NCBI RefSeq assembly: GCF_902729405.1 | Contig: NZ_LR746496.1 | Location: forward strand, 2,976,001 to 3,040,000 | Reading direction: 5' to 3' | Origin: Acididesulfobacillus acetoxydans | GTDB taxonomy: Bacteria > Bacillota > Desulfitobacteriia > Desulfitobacteriales > Desulfitobacteriaceae | Length of the DNA stretch: 64,000 nt | Shown: in pieces, positions 7,770 through 15,519 of the stretch | How positions within the stretch are numbered: the stretch's first letter is position 1 | Layout: each line of letters begins with the position of its first letter | The notes under the pieces: model-generated | Told to the model about the DNA's origin: nothing | What the model saw: only the letters and a program-made list of their open reading frames with translations | Database searches by the model: none | Translations under genes and position numbers: made by a program

Positions 7770-9092
7770 TTAGGGAAGGCTGCTCCCGGAAGCTGTGTCA
7801 GATTTTTCTCCGAGCACCTCCGTCGAAGACACGGGCAGGCTCGCTTCGTCCGCCGGGTTCGGTTGGTCCGCCGCCGCCGGTTTGGCAGCCGTCTTAGGGG
7901 TGGGAACGAAAACCGGGCTTTTCTGTCCGCGTTCAAATAATTCTTGGACGACCCGACGGCTTTGCGCCCGATCCACCCGCCAATAACTGATCCCGTTTTC
8001 CATGGCAAAGGAACCGGGCAGGGTCTGAGAGACCACCTCCAGGTCGCTGTAGCGGCTGAGGGCGCCGCCCCAGGTCAACAAAGTGCTCAACGGCAGGTCC
8101 GTATGTACGGCACGGTAAACTTCGGGAATAAGCCAGGGCAGCTTGGGCAAGGTTTTCACCTGCCAAACCTCTTTGGCGACAGCCTTAAGGAGAGTCTGCT
8201 GGCGCATCGTCCGGGCAATGTCCGCCAAGCGGTCATAGCGGAAGCGAACATATTGCAAGGCCTGGGACCCGTTCAAGTGCTGGGTGCCTTTTTTCAGATT
8301 AATGACTCCATCCTTTTTGTCCCCGGTGACATAGTACATATTTTCGTCAACGGTGAGCGTTACTCCCCCCAGGATATCGATAATCCGCTTAAAACCCGCA
8401 AAATTCACTTCCACATAACCTTGGACCGGCTCGTTCAACAGCTTTCCCACTGTTCTCACCGTAGCCCCCAAACCCTGGTCCAAACGGGCCACCGCGTTGA
8501 TTTTCTCCGTCCCGTGACCCGGAAGATCAATCTGAGTATCGCGGGGAACCGAAAGGAGACAGAGACGGTGAGCCGCGGGATCAAGATGGGCGAGAATCAG
8601 GGTGTCCGTATTACTAATATAGTGTTCACCCGGCCTGTTGTCTACCCCAACCAGCAGGACCGAGAAAGGTTTCGCCGCAGGATGGCCGGCCGCGCCCGGC
8701 TGGGCCCCATCCCGGAATGCCGGCGCCTCACCTGGGGCCTGTGCGCCCCCCCGAGCCTCAGCGGCGCCGGAGGTCCCCGGACCCGCCGACGGTTTTGCGC
8801 CTTCCGCTTGGGCCTCCCCGGTTCCGGACCTGACCCCGATTCCGCCGGTCCCCGGGCCTTCCCCACTTTGGGGCGCCGAGAAACCCCCAAGTACGAGCTG
8901 CTTGACGCTCAGTCCCAGCCGGTTCAGCCAGGACTCTGTCACCACCCCCCGGTCCGAGCGGACGGCCGGGGCCCGAAGGCTTTGCCCCGCCGCAACCCAG
9001 CCTACCGCAAGGGTCGATGCGAAAGTAAATGCGAGAAGGAAAACAAGCAGATATCTGCGCCCTCTCCGGGAAAAACGCCGGGTTCCCGCCAT
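7770..9092 (-). CDS. LytR-CpsA-Psr (LCP) family cell-wall glycopolymer ligase
   Basis: LCP proteins transfer glycopolymers such as teichoic acids or capsule from lipid carriers to peptidoglycan, outside the membrane. The protein has a basic N-terminus and one transmembrane helix (residues ~14-33). A Gly/Ala/Pro-rich linker follows (~70-135). The LCP domain (~140-330) contains FSVLLVGVDNRPGE, NTDTLILAHLDP, LLSVPRDTQIDLPG, GHGTEKINAVAR and YVRFRYDRLADIARTMRQQ, with the conserved Arg and Asp residues that bind the polyprenyl phosphate. A further C-terminal domain ends in a low-complexity Pro/Ser tail. The 440-residue length is somewhat long because of the linker. Confidence 0.93.
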   Translation of the reverse strand: MAGTRRFSRRGRRYLLVFLLAFTFASTLAVGWVAAGQSLRAPAVRSDRGVVTESWLNRLGLSVKQLVLGGFSAPQSGEGPGTGGIGVRSGTGEAQAEGAKPSAGPGTSGAAEARGGAQAPGEAPAFRDGAQPGAAGHPAAKPFSVLLVGVDNRPGEHYISNTDTLILAHLDPAAHRLCLLSVPRDTQIDLPGHGTEKINAVARLDQGLGATVRTVGKLLNEPVQGYVEVNFAGFKRIIDILGGVTLTVDENMYYVTGDKKDGVINLKKGTQHLNGSQALQYVRFRYDRLADIARTMRQQTLLKAVAKEVWQVKTLPKLPWLIPEVYRAVHTDLPLSTLLTWGGALSRYSDLEVVSQTLPGSFAMENGISYWRVDRAQSRRVVQELFERGQKSPVFVPTPKTAAKPAAADQPNPADEASLPVSSTEVLGEKSDTASGSSLP

Positions 9093-9348
9093 AACAATCC
9101 CTCCACTTCACAATTTCTCAGCCTAGTTTTTGAAGAACCGACTCTGCTTTATGCGAAGTGATGCGAATTTCCCCTTGACAGCCTGCCCATAAAGGCTTCA
9201 TAAAGGCTCGGAGGACCAGTCGGGCATGAACCGGGTCAGACATGAGTCGGTTCAAGTATGGCTCCAGCCACCCCCGGATCGCTCAGAAAAAGCCTCTGCG
9301 AAGAGGGGAGCACACGTGAGCAAAATCACAACGGGGATGAAGAATCTC

Positions 9349-9357
9349 TGCTATACT
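9349..9357 (+). promoter_or_regulatory. Candidate extended -10 promoter for the MetE-core-like gene
   Basis: TGCTATACT matches an extended -10 element (TGnTATAAT, one mismatch), about 35 nt before the chosen GTG start. No good -35 is visible at 17 nt, which an extended -10 can tolerate. The rest of the 9093-9382 gap holds a second weak candidate (a TTGACA near 9174) and small imperfect duplications near 9220-9260, but no gene. Confidence 0.4.
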
Positions 9358-9391
9358 TCGGACAATAGGTAAAGCAGAAAGGGTGATTCGA

Positions 9392-10426
9392 GTGCTGCCC
9401 GGACAAGGACTCACGACTGCCATGGGTATTCTCCCCCATACGGACCTGATCAGAGCGCAAAACTTGGCGCTCTCCCTCGATATTCCTTTTTGGCCCCAAC
9501 TTCCCCATTTCCGCTTCAAAGAAGATATGTATGCCCAATTTGCCGAGCATTTCCCCGGAATCCTGATCGACGAGGAAAAAGAAGTCCTGCGTTTTTCCAA
9601 CGAGCGTTTCGCCGCCGAAATCGACGCCTATCTGGAAGGGAGTAATGACCCCGCGTACTTTGCTCTGTCCGAGGAATTTTCCACGGCTTTCCGCCACTTT
9701 CTCACGCTCGATCTTTCGGCTTATCCCCTGGTGCGGGGACAAACCGTCGGGCCTGTCAGCTTTGGTCTGAAAATTTACGACGAAGAGCTGAAACCCATGA
9801 TCTACAACGACTTTGTGCGCGAAATCCTTTACGACTTTTTGTACAGAAAAATAGCCTGGCAGTATTCCCGGCTGCAATCGGTTCACCCACACCCTTTCGT
9901 CTGGCTGGACGAACCCGGGCTGGAAATGATCTTTAATTCCTTCAGCGCTTACACGTCCGAGTTGGCGCAAACCGAATACCGTGCTTTCTTGGCCAAGCTG
10001 CCCGGACCCAAAGGAGTGCACCTCTGCGGCAACCCCGATTGGTCTTTTCTCTTGGGGGCGGATCTGGATATCCTCTCCGTGGATGTCTTTAGCTGGGGAC
10101 ACATCCTCATCCGCTATCTGGATGAGTTGGGAGAATTTCTACGCCGGGGTAAGATCATCGCCTGGGGCCTTACCCCCACCCTCACAGCGGAACTCAGCCA
10201 AGAATCCGCTGCCGGTCTCACCTCACGCCTGCTCGAATCCTGGGATTTTCTGGACCGGCACGGGATTGACGCCGACCTCATTTACGACCGGGCCTGGCTC
10301 GCTCCTTCGCGCTGCTGCCTAATCAATGCCGACGGAGCCGAGAGTGTCGAGCGCTCCTTTTCCCTCCTGAAAGAAATTCAAGGGGAACTGAGGCGAAATA
10401 TCTACTCCGGAAGGAAACGGACCTGA
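9392..10426 (+). CDS. MetE-core-like methyltransferase (cobalamin-independent methionine synthase C-terminal domain)
   Basis: A single-domain relative of the catalytic half of MetE/UROD-fold methyltransferases (344 aa; full MetE is about 750). Recognisable parts are GILPHTD near the N-terminus, the acid motif WLDEPGL (Glu ~174), the zinc-ligand pair HLC (His ~210, Cys ~212) and a late Cys-Cys (SRCCLIN, ~308) at the place of the third Cys ligand. An Asp (SVDVF, ~231) sits where MetE has its Glu ligand. Such core enzymes are thought to take a methyl group from a corrinoid protein rather than from triglutamyl-folate; that is inference here. The start GTG at 9392 follows AAAGGGTG by 6 nt; an in-frame GTG at 9383 is possible. 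It is monocistronic, facing trpF. Confidence 0.72.
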   Translation: MLPGQGLTTAMGILPHTDLIRAQNLALSLDIPFWPQLPHFRFKEDMYAQFAEHFPGILIDEEKEVLRFSNERFAAEIDAYLEGSNDPAYFALSEEFSTAFRHFLTLDLSAYPLVRGQTVGPVSFGLKIYDEELKPMIYNDFVREILYDFLYRKIAWQYSRLQSVHPHPFVWLDEPGLEMIFNSFSAYTSELAQTEYRAFLAKLPGPKGVHLCGNPDWSFLLGADLDILSVDVFSWGHILIRYLDELGEFLRRGKIIAWGLTPTLTAELSQESAAGLTSRLLESWDFLDRHGIDADLIYDRAWLAPSRCCLINADGAESVERSFSLLKEIQGELRRNIYSGRKRT

Positions 10427-10433
10427 GTCCGCC

Positions 10434-10516
10434 GCACTATTCCTTTCCCACTCACCACACTGTTCCCCTCTTACCTGACGCACTATTCCTTTCTCACTCA
10501 CCACACTGTTTTCCTC
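10434..10516. repeat. 46-bp-period direct duplication at the trpF 3' end
   Basis: Two 37-bp copies (10434-10470 and 10480-10516) differ at three positions. The right copy includes the last codons of trpF and its stop; the left copy repeats them beyond the stop, so the gene end has been duplicated. Confidence 0.8.
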
Positions 10517-11150
10517 TAACCCGTCGCATGAATTCCCGGATCAGATCGCGATCCTTGACCCCTTCTTTTTCCACTCCAGAACTGACATCGACTGCGTAAG
10601 GGCGGGTTTCTTCGATTCCCCGGCGGACATTTTCCGGGGTGAGTCCCCCGGCCAGAATCAGGGGAAAGCCCGCGTCCGCGATTTGTCTCAGCCGCTCCCC
10701 GGCCTCCTGCCAGGACCAGGCGGTACCGGTCCCGCCAAATTGCCCCAAGTGGGTTGAGTCCAGGAGAATGGCCTGGGCAACTCCCTGCCACTCCTTGAGC
10801 TCCCGCTCGGACGCGAGGCTTACTCCGGTGTTGCCCGGAACTTGCAGAGCTTTGATAATGGGAAAACCTGCCCCCCGGAATGCTTCCGCCCTCTCTTGGC
10901 CGTGCAGCTGCACCGCCGTCAGACCGCACCTGCGGACCGCTCTTTCGATCTCTTCTCTCGGCGTGTTGACAAACACTCCCACTCTGGCCGCAAAGGCCGG
11001 CAGGGCAGAAGTAATCCTGCGGACGGATTCCTCATCGATATGGCGTCGGCTTGAAGGATGAAAAACAAAACCCAAAGCGTCCGCTCCCGCTTCCACGGCC
11101 CAAGCCGCCTCTTCCCGGGAGCGGATCCCGCAGATTTTTACTCTCACCAT
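10494..11150 (-). CDS. trpF: Phosphoribosylanthranilate isomerase
   Basis: TrpF performs the Amadori rearrangement of N-(5-phosphoribosyl)anthranilate to CdRP in tryptophan synthesis. The 218-residue TIM barrel shows the opening VKICGIRSREEA (catalytic Cys), LGFVFHPSSRR, VGVFVN, VQLHGQE, the ILLDS segment (catalytic Asp) and the phosphate-binding end LAGGLTPENV and VDVSSGVE. The ATG at 11150 follows AAGGAG by 8 nt. trpC lies 161 bp upstream on the same strand; the rest of the tryptophan operon is not in the window. The C-terminal RRVRGKQCGE lies in a duplicated segment. Confidence 0.95.
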   Translation of the reverse strand: MVRVKICGIRSREEAAWAVEAGADALGFVFHPSSRRHIDEESVRRITSALPAFAARVGVFVNTPREEIERAVRRCGLTAVQLHGQERAEAFRGAGFPIIKALQVPGNTGVSLASERELKEWQGVAQAILLDSTHLGQFGGTGTAWSWQEAGERLRQIADAGFPLILAGGLTPENVRRGIEETRPYAVDVSSGVEKEGVKDRDLIREFMRRVRGKQCGE

Positions 11151-11311
11151 GCCCCTGACTCCTTCCCGCTCGTTGACCTCTTCTCACAATGCTGCTCATA
11201 CGGACCGGCACTCTGGATCCCACAAGACGGCGTCTGACTGCCTTAGACAGCATCGGCTCTCGGCATTGGCGCCGCAACCCTCGGTTTTGGCTTTTTCACT
11301 CGGCTCACCGC

Positions 11312-12118
11312 TCAGCGCCTCTCTCGGTAAGCCGCACTCCCCTCGCTGACCAATCTTCCCACATAATCCCCCGGGTCGGCCCGGCGGACACAGGATTCCC
11401 CTACCAGGGCGCCGTTAACCCCGGCCGCGGCCAAGCGCTTCACATCTTCCGGGCCTGAGACGCCGCTCTCGCTAATCACAACCACATCCGGAGGGACCAG
11501 AGGCAGCAACTCTAAGGTCGTTGCCAAAGAGACCTCAAAAGTGCGCAGGTTGCGATTGTTGATGCCCAATATCCGGGCGCCGGCCTCCAGAGCTTGTTCC
11601 ACTTCCTCACGGTCATGGCATTCCACCAAGGCTTCAAGCTTCAGTTCGCGGGCCAAGCCCACCAGGCCGCGCAGCGCTTCTGCTCCCAGAAGCGCCGTAA
11701 TCAGCAAAACGGCGTCGGCCCCCCAGACCCTGCTTTCCACCAACTGGTACTCGGTCCACATGAAATCTTTGCGCAGCAGGGGCAGGCCGCTTAGTTCTCG
11801 CACCGCATGGAAATCGCGCAGACCGCCCCCAAAAAAGTCTTCCTCCGTCAAGACCGAAACAGCCCCGGCTCCGCCTGCCGCATACCCCTGCACGATCCCG
11901 GGCAAATCCAAAGCCCATTCGATTTTTCCCCGGCTGGGTGATGCGCGTTTCACCTCGGCGATCAGAGCAAACCCGCCCGGCGCGAAAGGCCAGAGGCGAC
12001 GGGGCGGCGTTTTTTGTTCCAACCGCTTCCATAGCTGGGACAGGGAGACTTCCTTCTCTGCGGCGGCCAGTCTCTTTTTCTTGGCGACAACGATCTCATT
12101 CAAAATATCGGCTGACAA
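11312..12118 (-). CDS. trpC: Indole-3-glycerol phosphate synthase
   Basis: TrpC closes the indole ring, converting CdRP to indole-3-glycerol phosphate. Motifs are FALIAEVKRASPSRG (catalytic Lys), SVLTEEDFFGGG, LLRKDFMWTEYQL, ALVECHD, LGINNRNL and VVISESGVSGPEDV. The 268-residue length fits. The start is TTG, shortly after AAAAGGGGTGG. trpF follows after 161 bp; I see no gene in that gap. A -10-like TATAAT on the minus strand at 12196-12201 may belong to its promoter, but no convincing -35, T-box or leader peptide was found upstream. Confidence 0.95.
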   Translation of the reverse strand: MSADILNEIVVAKKKRLAAAEKEVSLSQLWKRLEQKTPPRRLWPFAPGGFALIAEVKRASPSRGKIEWALDLPGIVQGYAAGGAGAVSVLTEEDFFGGGLRDFHAVRELSGLPLLRKDFMWTEYQLVESRVWGADAVLLITALLGAEALRGLVGLARELKLEALVECHDREEVEQALEAGARILGINNRNLRTFEVSLATTLELLPLVPPDVVVISESGVSGPEDVKRLAAAGVNGALVGESCVRRADPGDYVGRLVSEGSAAYRERR

Positions 12119-12195
12119 ATGTCCACCCCTTTTCCCGCGACCACGCGGATATTTGCGGATGAAGTTTAACCCAATTCAGTGGAACTCCTGTTCTA

Positions 12196-12201
12196 ATTAT
12201 A
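12196..12201 (-). promoter_or_regulatory. Candidate -10 element upstream of trpC
   Basis: A TATAAT hexamer on the minus strand lies about 78 nt before the trpC start codon. The sequence 17 nt upstream is a poor -35, so this is only suggestive. Confidence 0.25.
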
Positions 12202-12320
12202 GAGTACGAACCATCCTTTGGGAAGTGTTTCCTCAAGTTTTCAGACTGAAGCCGGAAACTCACGGGCAAACCCACCTTTTCCCGACGGTTGAAACCATGG
12301 GGGCCGCGAGTTAGAGTTCT

Positions 12321-12349
12321 GTCACAAGAGCCCTCTTCAGGAATATACT
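12321..12349 (+). promoter_or_regulatory. Candidate sigma-A-type promoter for the 118-residue gene
   Basis: GTCACA (4 of 6 matches to TTGACA) and TATACT (5 of 6 matches to TATAAT) are separated by 17 bp on the plus strand. The -10 ends 47 nt before the GTG start of the downstream gene. Confidence 0.4.
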
Positions 12350-12396
12350 ACCAGTAGAAAAATCACAAAGCCGGCACTGTCTGGAGGTGTAAGACC

Positions 12397-12753
12397 GTGT
12401 TTTTTTCCAGCCTGAAAAAGCAGAAGAAATGTGACCCCAAACAATCCCCTCAGGCGAATCCCGCTCCCGTCGAAGAAATTCGGGAGAAGACAAACGGGGA
12501 AGTTGCCCCTGAAGCCCTTGCCCAAACGGCCAGCGCGGAAGCCAAGGCCGCGGAAAGTGCCCCCGACGACTCCGGCGCTTCCGCCTCGCGCGGAATCCTC
12601 CTGGGCAAACTGTTCCACAAACAGGAAGGCTACGCCGGGCCGGAATCTTCTTATGAAAACGAATCTTGGGCACCGGAACCCTATGTCGGGCTATTCCGCA
12701 AGAACAGAGCCCCAGCAGAGGAACAACTTCCCTCATCGTCCGCTGCCCAATGA
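12397..12753 (+). CDS. Small charged protein of unknown function
   Basis: I do not recognise this 118-residue protein. It is low in complexity and rich in Ala, Glu, Pro and Ser. There is a basic N-terminus (KKQKKC), then a central Ala/Glu-rich part, then GILLGKLFHKQEGYAGPES and a more aromatic C-terminus (NESWAPEPYVGLFRK). No membrane helix or signal peptide is evident. A strong GGAGGTG ribosome site lies 7 nt before the GTG start and a plausible promoter lies upstream, which supports expression. It is the first of three plus-strand genes leading to the APC permease. Confidence 0.6.
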   Translation: MFFSSLKKQKKCDPKQSPQANPAPVEEIREKTNGEVAPEALAQTASAEAKAAESAPDDSGASASRGILLGKLFHKQEGYAGPESSYENESWAPEPYVGLFRKNRAPAEEQLPSSSAAQ

Positions 12754-12784
12754 CCACGACCTCTCATGGCCGCATCAGAGGCCC

Positions 12785-12869
12785 GAGGTCAGAAGCCGGA
12801 AACCGGAGTGCATGTACTCTAAGTCAGGGGCCGGAGGTCAGAGACCCGAGACCGGAGTGCATGTACTCT
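12785..12869. repeat. 49-bp-period direct duplication
   Basis: Two 36-bp copies, 12785-12820 and 12834-12869, match at 32 of 36 positions and both end in GAGTGCATGTACTCT. They sit in the 300-bp gap between the 118- and 208-residue genes, which otherwise contains nothing I recognise. Confidence 0.8.
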
Positions 12870-13053
12870 CTGCCGGCTCCCACGGGCTTGGCGACAAGTG
12901 TCATTCTTTTTCTGCAGAAGTGTTTACGGCATCCCATTGATCAGAACTGATAAGAAGCACCACCGGAAGACTTATAGATCCGAATTAATTGCAACCGGAT
13001 TGATTCTGACTGGGACATAGATCAAACGGACAAGGGGAGGGGGAAGAAGAGGA

Positions 13054-13680
13054 ATGTCGCACGGAGCCAGACTGTTTCATACGGCCTTTTTACGGCAGCC
13101 GCCTTACCCCGCACCCCCTGGTCCTGCTCAGGCTCAATTCACTCCCGCTCCTCCGGTCCAATTTGCCCCCGCGCCTTCCGCGGCTCGGTTTGCCCCGGGT
13201 CCTTATCCCGCTCAATTTGCCTCCGCGCTTCCTTCGGTTCGTCCTGCCTCCGGTCTTCCCCCGGCTCAATTTGCCTCCGCTCCTCCTTTCCTGACACCCC
13301 TCCTCAAGCGGAACCACGGCTATCCGCCCGGCGCCTGCCCGGGAGGAACCTCTTTAACTTATCCGGCTTCGGCTTATCCGGCCCGGTCCAACCGCTCCCA
13401 CGCTTCCTATTCCCCGAACCCTCCGGCCGCGCCCCTTCCCGGACGACAGCCGGGGCCCGCCGACTTTGGCATGGTCGGACCCGCTCCTTCCGCACAAGCG
13501 AGCCCCTATTTTACCGGCACGTATTCCTCTGTTGCTCTTCCTTCTTCCTCGGGGCTTGGGGCGGTCCTGGTCGCCATTCTCATCCTGGTCGTGCTCGATC
13601 TTGTCCTGGTGCGCCCTTACAAACACCAACACCCGGAAAACCCGCCTGAGCGGCGGTTAATCGGTCCCCCGCCTGGATAA
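13054..13680 (+). CDS. Proline-rich repeat protein with C-terminal membrane anchor, function unknown
   Basis: This 208-residue protein is about half Pro, Ala and Ser. Residues ~20-85 are degenerate repeats of an AQFAPAP-like unit, and ~90-155 are also Pro/Tyr/Ser-rich. A single strong hydrophobic helix near the C-terminus (GLGAVLVAILILVVLDLVLV) is followed by a basic tail, so it looks like a tail-anchored protein with a long disordered domain. The helix resembles those of small sporulation-associated membrane proteins (YjcZ-like), but this is only a resemblance. A GGGGAGGGGGAAG ribosome site precedes the ATG. It lies 48 bp before the permease and probably shares its transcript. Confidence 0.62.
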   Translation: MSHGARLFHTAFLRQPPYPAPPGPAQAQFTPAPPVQFAPAPSAARFAPGPYPAQFASALPSVRPASGLPPAQFASAPPFLTPLLKRNHGYPPGACPGGTSLTYPASAYPARSNRSHASYSPNPPAAPLPGRQPGPADFGMVGPAPSAQASPYFTGTYSSVALPSSSGLGAVLVAILILVVLDLVLVRPYKHQHPENPPERRLIGPPPG

Positions 13681-13728
13681 ACTAGGTCCAAAGCCCAACC
13701 GGGGCTGAGGAAAAGGGGGATTTTTTTC

Positions 13729-15315
13729 ATGTCTGAGCAACGTTCCAAAAAAATGTCCGGTTTCTCATTAACTATGACCGCCTTAGGCAGCATTATCGGA
13801 GCCGGTATGTTTCTCGGAGCCGGCTTGACCCTCCGGGCCGCGGGGCCTTCCGTCCTCTTGGCCTACGCCCTGCTCGGAATCCTGATGTATTTCAACCTGT
13901 CTTTTCTGGCCGAACTCTCCTTACTCGATCCGGAGGAAGGCTCCTTCCAAAGCTATGCGGGCAAAGCCTTCGGAACCGGAACCGGGTTTGTCATCGGCTG
14001 GCTCTATTGGATCTCGGGCATTCTCACCATGTCCAGTGAAGTCACCGCGGCGGCCATTTTTTCCGGCCGCTGGTTTCCCTCAGTCCCCCAGTGGATGTTT
14101 GTCATCGGCTTTGCTTTAGCCCTTACGGCCCTCAACCTGATTGACGCCAGGGGATTCGGCAAAGCCGAATCTGCCTTGTCCATCGTCAAAGTCATCGCTC
14201 TAATCGGCTTTATTATCCTGGGAATCGTTTTGGTTTTTACATCCTGGCTGCAACCGCCCGCCGGTTGGCACAACCTCAGCTCGGCCCCTTTCTTTCCCCG
14301 GGGCACGGCCGGTTTTGCGGGCTCTTTGCTCCTGGTTTTTTATGCTTATTCCGGGACGTCGGTCGTGGGCTTGGCGATTAACCAATCGGAGAAGCCGGCC
14401 AAAACCGTTCCCAAGGTCGTCTTGGCCACTTCGATTTTGGTCACGCTCCTCTACGTCGGCTCCCTCTTTCTCCTGCTCCTCGTTAACCCTTGGTCGGTCT
14501 ACAATGCTTCCGCCAGTCCCTACGTCCTCTCTCTCCAATCCTCCCGGATTCCTTTCGCCCTGGACATCATGAACTTCGTCATTTTGACGGCGGCCCTCTC
14601 CGCCATGAATGCCAGCATGTTCGGCGTCTCGCGCATGCTTTACGCTTTAGCCGACAAAGGAGAAGCCCCCAAATACTTTTTCCGGCTCAACCGCAAAAAG
14701 GTCCCTTTAAGGGCTCTCCTCTTCTCCAACGCCTTCCTCCTCGGGGTCGGCATCCTCTCTTACTTCATACCCAACCAACTCTATTTGCTGGTCACCGGCG
14801 CCAGCGGACTGCTCTCGCTCGTGAACGTCGTGACCATAACTTTTGCCCATTGGAAACTCTATCCCCGCTTGGCGCCCCAAGCAAAAGAAGAAGCCCGCGT
14901 CTTTCATGTCGTGGGCTATCCGGTGAGCAACTTCCTGGTCGGAGCGATCTTCATCTTCATCTTTCTGTCGGCTTTTGCTTTGCCGGACCAACGCCCATCC
15001 TTCATCTTGGGCGCAGCCCTGATCATTCTTATGGGGGTCATCTACTTCGCCGTCCGTACTAAGCTCGGCCCGGAGACCGGGAGGCTGTCCGCGCGAACTG
15101 CAGAGTGGAACACGCGAACGAAGAGGCAAGACTTGCGCACCGAAGAGCGGACCCAAGAGCACAACCAAGAGCAAAACCCCGGTCTCCACCCGGCGGCAAC
15201 CGCGACACAGGAAACCCTTCACACGCCAGCACCCGATCCACGGGAAACCCTCCGGTCGGACCCGTACCCCGAGAAGAAACTCTTCGGGTTCCGGCGCCGG
15301 CGAAACCGCGCCTAA
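13729..15315 (+). CDS. APC-superfamily amino acid permease
   Basis: A secondary amino acid transporter with about twelve predicted membrane helices. The first (SLTMTALGSIIGAGMFLGAG) carries the GSIIGxGxF signature of the APC superfamily, and YAYSGTSVVGLAINQSEKP is the conserved segment of helix 6. Substrate cannot be predicted. Residues beyond ~445 (about 80) form a charged, Thr/Arg/Gln/Pro-rich cytoplasmic tail (TKRQDLRTEERTQEHNQEQN) ending in FGFRRRRNRA, unusual for the family and again low in complexity. The ATG follows AAAAGGGGGGA. An upstream proline-rich membrane-anchor gene is likely in the same operon. Confidence 0.9.
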   Translation: MSEQRSKKMSGFSLTMTALGSIIGAGMFLGAGLTLRAAGPSVLLAYALLGILMYFNLSFLAELSLLDPEEGSFQSYAGKAFGTGTGFVIGWLYWISGILTMSSEVTAAAIFSGRWFPSVPQWMFVIGFALALTALNLIDARGFGKAESALSIVKVIALIGFIILGIVLVFTSWLQPPAGWHNLSSAPFFPRGTAGFAGSLLLVFYAYSGTSVVGLAINQSEKPAKTVPKVVLATSILVTLLYVGSLFLLLLVNPWSVYNASASPYVLSLQSSRIPFALDIMNFVILTAALSAMNASMFGVSRMLYALADKGEAPKYFFRLNRKKVPLRALLFSNAFLLGVGILSYFIPNQLYLLVTGASGLLSLVNVVTITFAHWKLYPRLAPQAKEEARVFHVVGYPVSNFLVGAIFIFIFLSAFALPDQRPSFILGAALIILMGVIYFAVRTKLGPETGRLSARTAEWNTRTKRQDLRTEERTQEHNQEQNPGLHPAATATQETLHTPAPDPRETLRSDPYPEKKLFGFRRRRNRA

Positions 15316-15360
15316 GGCTGTGCGACCGGCGTTCTGAAGCCGATGCCGCTGATGGCATGT

Positions 15361-15519
15361 TCATACATACAAGAACACTTTGACAAGGCTCATGCCGTTT
15401 GTGTTATGGTAAGCCATGAGCAAGTCGTTGAACTGCGCCACGTTCCTTTCGGTGATGGTCAATATTCCGTTTCCGTTTTCGACCAATATCTTTTTAGCGA
15501 GCAGAAGGGACTCAATCAG
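15361..15519 (-). other. Possible small gene or gene remnant downstream of tcdA
   Basis: On the minus strand, immediately after tcdA in another frame, 52 codons read like real protein (AKKILVENGNGILTITERNV then FNDLLMAYHNTNGMSLVKVF) to a TGA at 15361. No ATG, GTG or TTG with a suitable ribosome site begins it; the first plausible codon is a CTG at 15519, too far from GGAGG. It could be a degraded gene or a small ORF with an unusual start. I do not recognise the product. Confidence 0.3.

Noticed and set aside
7944-9161. 405-codon open frame on the plus strand
   Set aside because: It is antisense to the lcp gene, whose domain motifs are unambiguous; high G+C content keeps the opposite frame open. 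No family features.
12119-12396. T-box or trp leader upstream of trpC
   Set aside because: No conserved T-box sequence, Trp-rich leader peptide or terminator/antiterminator pair could be found.
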